NCBI RefSeq assembly: GCF_002564005.1 | Contig: NZ_PDJG01000001.1 | Coordinates: 3,162,001-3,226,000 of the forward strand | DNA: 64,000 nucleotides | Direction of reading: 5' to 3' | Origin: Sanguibacter antarcticus | GTDB lineage: Bacteria > Actinomycetota > Actinomycetes > Actinomycetales > Cellulomonadaceae | In this document: piece after piece, positions 60,814-64,000 of the stretch | How positions within the stretch are numbered: the stretch's first letter is position 1 | Layout: the number at the start of each line of letters is the position of its first letter | Translations under genes and position numbers: made by a program | Notes under the pieces: generated by a model | The model's database searches: none | Told to the model about the DNA's origin: nothing | The model's input: the letters and a program-made list of their open reading frames with translations, nothing else

Positions 60814-61875
60814 ATGACGCAGACGACCACCAGCGGACAGCCGGTCGCGACCCCTCGGGGCACGCGGCCGGCTGGTCCGCGTCGCGCCACCCTCGTGGCC
60901 GGCCTCCTCCTCGGTCTCGCGGCCGGCCTCCTCGTCGCTCTCGTGAGCGTGGGAGTCGGTGCCCGCCAGGTCCCGCTCGACCAGGCCTGGGCCGCGCTCA
61001 CCGCGTACGTCCCCGGCGACATCGCGCACGAGGCAGTCCGCTCCCGCGTCCCTCGGACGGTCCTCGGCCTCCTCGTCGGGGCGTCCCTCGGCCTCGCCGG
61101 CGCCCTCATGCAAGGCCTCACCCGCAACCCCATCGCCGACCCCGGGATCCTTGGCGTCAACGCCGGGGCGTCGATGTTCGTCGTCCTCGGGATCGTCGTC
61201 CTCGGCGTGACCTCGCCGGCCGCGCAGGTGTGGTTCGCGTTCGCCGGAGCCGCTGTCGCCGCCGTCGCCGTGTACTGGGTCGCGTCGCTCGGGCGAGGCG
61301 GGCCCACCCCCGTGAAGCTCGCGCTCGCCGGAGCGTGCATCACGGCGGCGCTCACCTCCGTCATCACCGCGCTGCTCATCATGAACACGCGCGCCTGGGA
61401 CACGTTCCGCTTCTGGCAGGTCGGCTCCGTCGCCGGGCGTTCCCTCGACATCGTCGGCACGGTGCTGCCCTACCTCGTCCTCGGGATGCTGGTCGCCCTC
61501 GCGAGCGGCCGCGTCCTCAACGCCCTCTCCCTGGGCGACGACCTCGCGCGCGGGCTCGGCCAGAACGTGGGGCGGGCCCGAGGGCTCGCGGCCGTCGGCG
61601 TCGTGCTCCTCTGCGGCGGTGCGACGGCGGCAGCCGGCCCGGTCGCGTTCGTCGGCCTCACCGTCCCGCACGTCGCCCGCGCCATCACCGGCCCGGACTA
61701 TCGGTGGATCCTGCCTTACAGCGGGCTGCTCGGCGCCGTCCTCGTCGTCCTTGCCGACGTCCTCGGCCGGATCGTCGCGCACCCCGGACAGCTCCAGGTC
61801 GGCATCGTCACCGCGTTCATCGGGGCGCCCGTGTTCATCGCGCTCGTCCGCCGCAGAAAGCTGGCCGAGCTGTGA
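60814..61875 (+). CDS. FecCD-family siderophore permease, subunit 1
   Basis: 353 residues with about nine to ten membrane helices. It has the FecCD signatures RVPRTVLGLLVGASLGLAGALMQGLTRNPIADPGILGVNAGASMFVVLG and LARGLGQNVGRARGLAAVGVVLLCGGATAAAGPVAFVGLTVPHVARAITG (the Gly-rich coupling loop). It forms a heterodimer with the next gene product. Its start lies 19 nt after the binding-protein gene and its stop overlaps the next start (GTGA). Confidence 0.94.
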   Translation: MTQTTTSGQPVATPRGTRPAGPRRATLVAGLLLGLAAGLLVALVSVGVGARQVPLDQAWAALTAYVPGDIAHEAVRSRVPRTVLGLLVGASLGLAGALMQGLTRNPIADPGILGVNAGASMFVVLGIVVLGVTSPAAQVWFAFAGAAVAAVAVYWVASLGRGGPTPVKLALAGACITAALTSVITALLIMNTRAWDTFRFWQVGSVAGRSLDIVGTVLPYLVLGMLVALASGRVLNALSLGDDLARGLGQNVGRARGLAAVGVVLLCGGATAAAGPVAFVGLTVPHVARAITGPDYRWILPYSGLLGAVLVVLADVLGRIVAHPGQLQVGIVTAFIGAPVFIALVRRRKLAEL

Positions 61876-62966
61876 GCGTGCCCGCAGCAGAACCGTGGGC
61901 TCAGGCCGCCGGAGCGGACCGCGCACCGAGGCCCAGCCCCAGCCCTGTCGCCGTCGTCCGCGCAGCGCGCCGCGAGCGCACCACCCGCTACCGCGTGGTG
62001 ACCACGGCCCTCGTGGCCGTCACGGTCGGGCTCGTCGTCCTCACGCTGTGCGTCGGGGCGTTCATGGTGTCCTTCGTCGACGTCCTACGGGTCGTCGGCG
62101 GCGCAGACATCGACGGGGCGACCTTCGTCGTGTGGGACCTGCGCCTCCCGCGCACCGTCACGGCGGTGTGCGTCGGGGTCGCGTTCGGGCTCTCCGGAGC
62201 GATCTTCCAGACGCTCGTCCGCAACCCGCTCGCGAGCCCCGACATCATCGGTATCACCGCCGGAGCGAGCGCCGCGGCCGTCGTCGCCATCATGCTCTTC
62301 GGCCTCAACCCCGACCTCGCAGCACCCTTCGCCTTCGGCGGTGCGCTCGTCGCGGCGGCGATCATCTACCTGCTCGCGTGGCGCGGCTCGGTCTCCGGCT
62401 ACCGCCTCGTGCTCGTCGGTATCGGTGTCGCGGCCATCCTCAACGCTGTGGTGAGCTACGCGCTGACGCGCGGCGACGTCATCGACGCCAACGAGGCCCT
62501 CGTGTGGATCACCGGGTCGCTCAACGCCAGCTCGTGGGGCCGCCTGCCCGGGCTCGTCTGGCCGCTGCTCGCGCTCCTCCCGGTCGTGGCGCTCCTCGCC
62601 CGCCCGTTGCGCGGCCTCCAGCTCGGTGACGACCTGGCGGCCGGGATCGGCGTCCGGCCAGAGCGTTCCAAGCTCGCGCTCATCGTCGTGGCCGTCGCTC
62701 TTGCCGCCATCGCGACGGCTGCTGCCGGACCTGTCGCCTTCGTCGCGTTCGTGTCCGCTCCCATCGCCCGGAGGCTCGCGCCCGGCTCGGGTCTCGCCCT
62801 CGTGCCGTCCGGGCTCGTCGGTGCGTGCGTGGTCCTCGCAGCGGACTTCGCCGGTGCCCAGCTGTTCGGGGACACGCGGCTGCCCGTCGGCATCATCACC
62901 GGCGTCATCGGCGCGCCGTTCCTCCTGTGGCTGCTCGCCCAGTCCAACCGCACCGGAAAGGGCTGA
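61872..62966 (+). CDS. FecCD-family siderophore permease, subunit 2
   Basis: 364 residues. The first 45 are a Pro/Arg-rich cytoplasmic extension; the remainder is a FecCD permease with WDLRLPRTVTAVCVGVAFGLSGAIFQTLVRNPLASPDIIGITAGASAAAVVAI and LQLGDDLAAGIGVRPERSKLALIVVAVALAAIATAAAGPVAFVAFVSAPIARRLA. The GTG at 61872 overlaps the upstream stop. Pairs with subunit 1 and the ATPase encoded 1 nt downstream. Confidence 0.94.
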   Translation: MSVPAAEPWAQAAGADRAPRPSPSPVAVVRAARRERTTRYRVVTTALVAVTVGLVVLTLCVGAFMVSFVDVLRVVGGADIDGATFVVWDLRLPRTVTAVCVGVAFGLSGAIFQTLVRNPLASPDIIGITAGASAAAVVAIMLFGLNPDLAAPFAFGGALVAAAIIYLLAWRGSVSGYRLVLVGIGVAAILNAVVSYALTRGDVIDANEALVWITGSLNASSWGRLPGLVWPLLALLPVVALLARPLRGLQLGDDLAAGIGVRPERSKLALIVVAVALAAIATAAAGPVAFVAFVSAPIARRLAPGSGLALVPSGLVGACVVLAADFAGAQLFGDTRLPVGIITGVIGAPFLLWLLAQSNRTGKG

Positions 62967-62967
62967 C

Positions 62968-63801
62968 ATGGTCCACCACACGCTCGCCGCACGGGACCTC
63001 ACGCTCGGGTACGACGCCAAGGTCGTCGTCCCCGACCTCAGCGTCGACATCCCCACCGGGCAGATCACCGTCATCGTCGGCGCCAACGCGTGCGGCAAGT
63101 CGACCCTCTTGCGGGGGCTCGCACGGTTGCTCTCGCCGTCGTCGGGCACCGTGCTGCTCGACGGCGAGGACATCCGTTCACGCTCGACGAAGGAGGTCGC
63201 GCGCGTGCTCGGTCTGCTGCCCCAGACGCCGATCGCGCCCGACGGCATCACGGTCGCCGACCTCGTGGGTCGAGGACGGTACCCGCACCAGGGCTGGTTC
63301 CGGCAGTGGTCCACCGAGGACGACGAGGCCGTGGCGGAGGCGCTCGAGGCGACCTCGACGCTGAGCCTCGCGGGACGCCCGGTCGACGAGCTCTCCGGCG
63401 GGCAGCGCCAGCGCGTGTGGATCGCGATGGCGCTCGCGCAGCGCACGGACCTCCTCCTGCTCGACGAGCCGACGACCTTCCTCGACGTCAACCACCAGAT
63501 CGAGGTCCTCGACCTCCTGTGCCGGCTCAACCGGACGCTCGGGCGCACCGTCGTCATGGTGCTCCACGACCTCAACCTGTCGGCGCGGTACGCCGACCAC
63601 CTCATCGCCATGAAGGACGGCCAGATCCACAGTCAGGGCACGCCGGCGGAGGTCATGACCGCCCAGGGGATCGAGGAGGTGTTCGGTCTGCGGTGCCGGG
63701 TCATCGACGACCCCGAGACGGGCACACCGCTCATGGTGCCGATCGCGGCCCCGCACCTCATCGGACCAGGTCGCTTCGGGGTCCGGACGAGCGCGGTCTG
63801 A
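62968..63801 (+). CDS. Siderophore ABC transporter ATP-binding protein (FecE-like)
   Basis: 277 residues. ABC ATPase with Walker A GANACGKSTLL, Q-loop LLPQTPIAPDGITVADLVGRGRYPHQGWF (typical FecE/FhuC loop), signature LSGGQRQRVWIAMALAQ, Walker B LLLLDEPTTFLD and H-loop VLHDLNLSARYADHLI. The Walker A Ala-Cys in place of Ser-Gly (NACGKST) is a usual variant in this subfamily. Last gene of the import operon. Confidence 0.95.
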   Translation: MVHHTLAARDLTLGYDAKVVVPDLSVDIPTGQITVIVGANACGKSTLLRGLARLLSPSSGTVLLDGEDIRSRSTKEVARVLGLLPQTPIAPDGITVADLVGRGRYPHQGWFRQWSTEDDEAVAEALEATSTLSLAGRPVDELSGGQRQRVWIAMALAQRTDLLLLDEPTTFLDVNHQIEVLDLLCRLNRTLGRTVVMVLHDLNLSARYADHLIAMKDGQIHSQGTPAEVMTAQGIEEVFGLRCRVIDDPETGTPLMVPIAAPHLIGPGRFGVRTSAV

Positions 63802-63920
63802 GGACCACGCACGTCTCAGCGACGAGACCGTCTGCCGGAGCGCTCGGCGCTCACGATAAACTGGCGACCGGTCTGTACCTTGCACCTGCAGCAGACAAGA
63901 ACCGAGCCCGAGGAGTCCCC

Positions 63921-64000
63921 GTGGGACGCGTAGTCGTCGACGTCATGCCGAAGCCCGAGATCCTTGACCCGCAGGGCAAAGCCGTCGCCGGAGCCTTGCC
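63921..64000 (+). CDS. purS: Phosphoribosylformylglycinamidine synthase subunit PurS (partial, right edge)
   Basis: Only the first 26 residues are in the window (MGRVVVDVMPKPEILDPQGKA, then VAGAL). That VxVMxKxxxLDPQGxAV pattern is diagnostic for PurS, the small scaffold subunit joining PurQ and PurL. A GAGGAG site precedes the GTG. A TAAACT -10-like box lies at 63856-63861. purQ and purL are expected just outside. Confidence 0.88.
   Translation, partial: MGRVVVDVMPKPEILDPQGKAVAGAL

Overview
The window is about 70% G+C and carries gene families typical of Actinobacteria: mycothiol-era DinB proteins, DUF3151, LppM, a SigK/RskA pair, an HspR-type HAIR operator in front of clpB, DtxR/IdeR-type iron boxes and many leaderless promoters. 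Gene content and order suggest a Micrococcales member of the Cellulomonas/Sanguibacter type. The genus is an inference; no rRNA or other marker is present to fix it.

Layout. 1-3.35 kb (minus strand): a probable envelope-stress operon with a 39-codon small ORF, a DUF4397 exported protein, a class F sortase, an ECF sigma factor and its zinc-finger anti-sigma factor (cut by the left edge). 3.4-8.05 kb: single genes (HAD phosphatase, APH-like kinase, MerR-TipAS regulator, TetR regulator, a protein of unknown function, a DinB-like protein). 8.05-8.8 kb: a gene-poor stretch with a cluster of DnaA-box-like sites, two strong hairpins and a tRNA-Gly(CCC). 8.8-11.1 kb: TM2 protein, dCTP deaminase and a second copy of the unknown family. 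11.16-17.75 kb: a complete Mrp (Mnh) cation/proton antiporter operon with MrpA and MrpB fused and each gene overlapping the next by 4 nt. 17.8-31.5 kb: CAP protein, alpha/beta hydrolase, LppM lipoprotein, clpB, a TPP riboswitch with thiC, two related septum-formation-type membrane proteins, a TetR regulator convergent with a GH3 beta-glucosidase, and exodeoxyribonuclease III.

31.5-37.5 kb is the most distinctive accessory region: a class II lanthipeptide locus (precursor, LanM, LanT with a C39 peptidase). The precursor core has the ring spacing of the lipid-II-binding alpha peptides of two-component lantibiotics (lichenicidin/haloduracin type), but no beta peptide, second LanM or dedicated immunity gene is visible. 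37.5-43.7 kb is core metabolism (SDR, pyrE, HAD-IIA, DedA, SpoU methyltransferase, fba). 43.8-47.2 kb is a partner-switching module: a PAS-GAF-PP2C-HATPase protein flanked by two STAS proteins.

47.2-51.4 kb holds DUF3151, purA, purD and purC; purS begins at the extreme right edge. Between purC and purS lie a PadR regulator with its membrane partner, an alpha/beta hydrolase, and a hydroxamate siderophore system: desA-desB-desC-desD on the minus strand, and divergently a siderophore-interacting reductase and a complete FecBCDE-type ABC importer. Three iron-box-like sites lie in the shared intergenic region, so synthesis, uptake and iron release are probably derepressed together under iron limitation.
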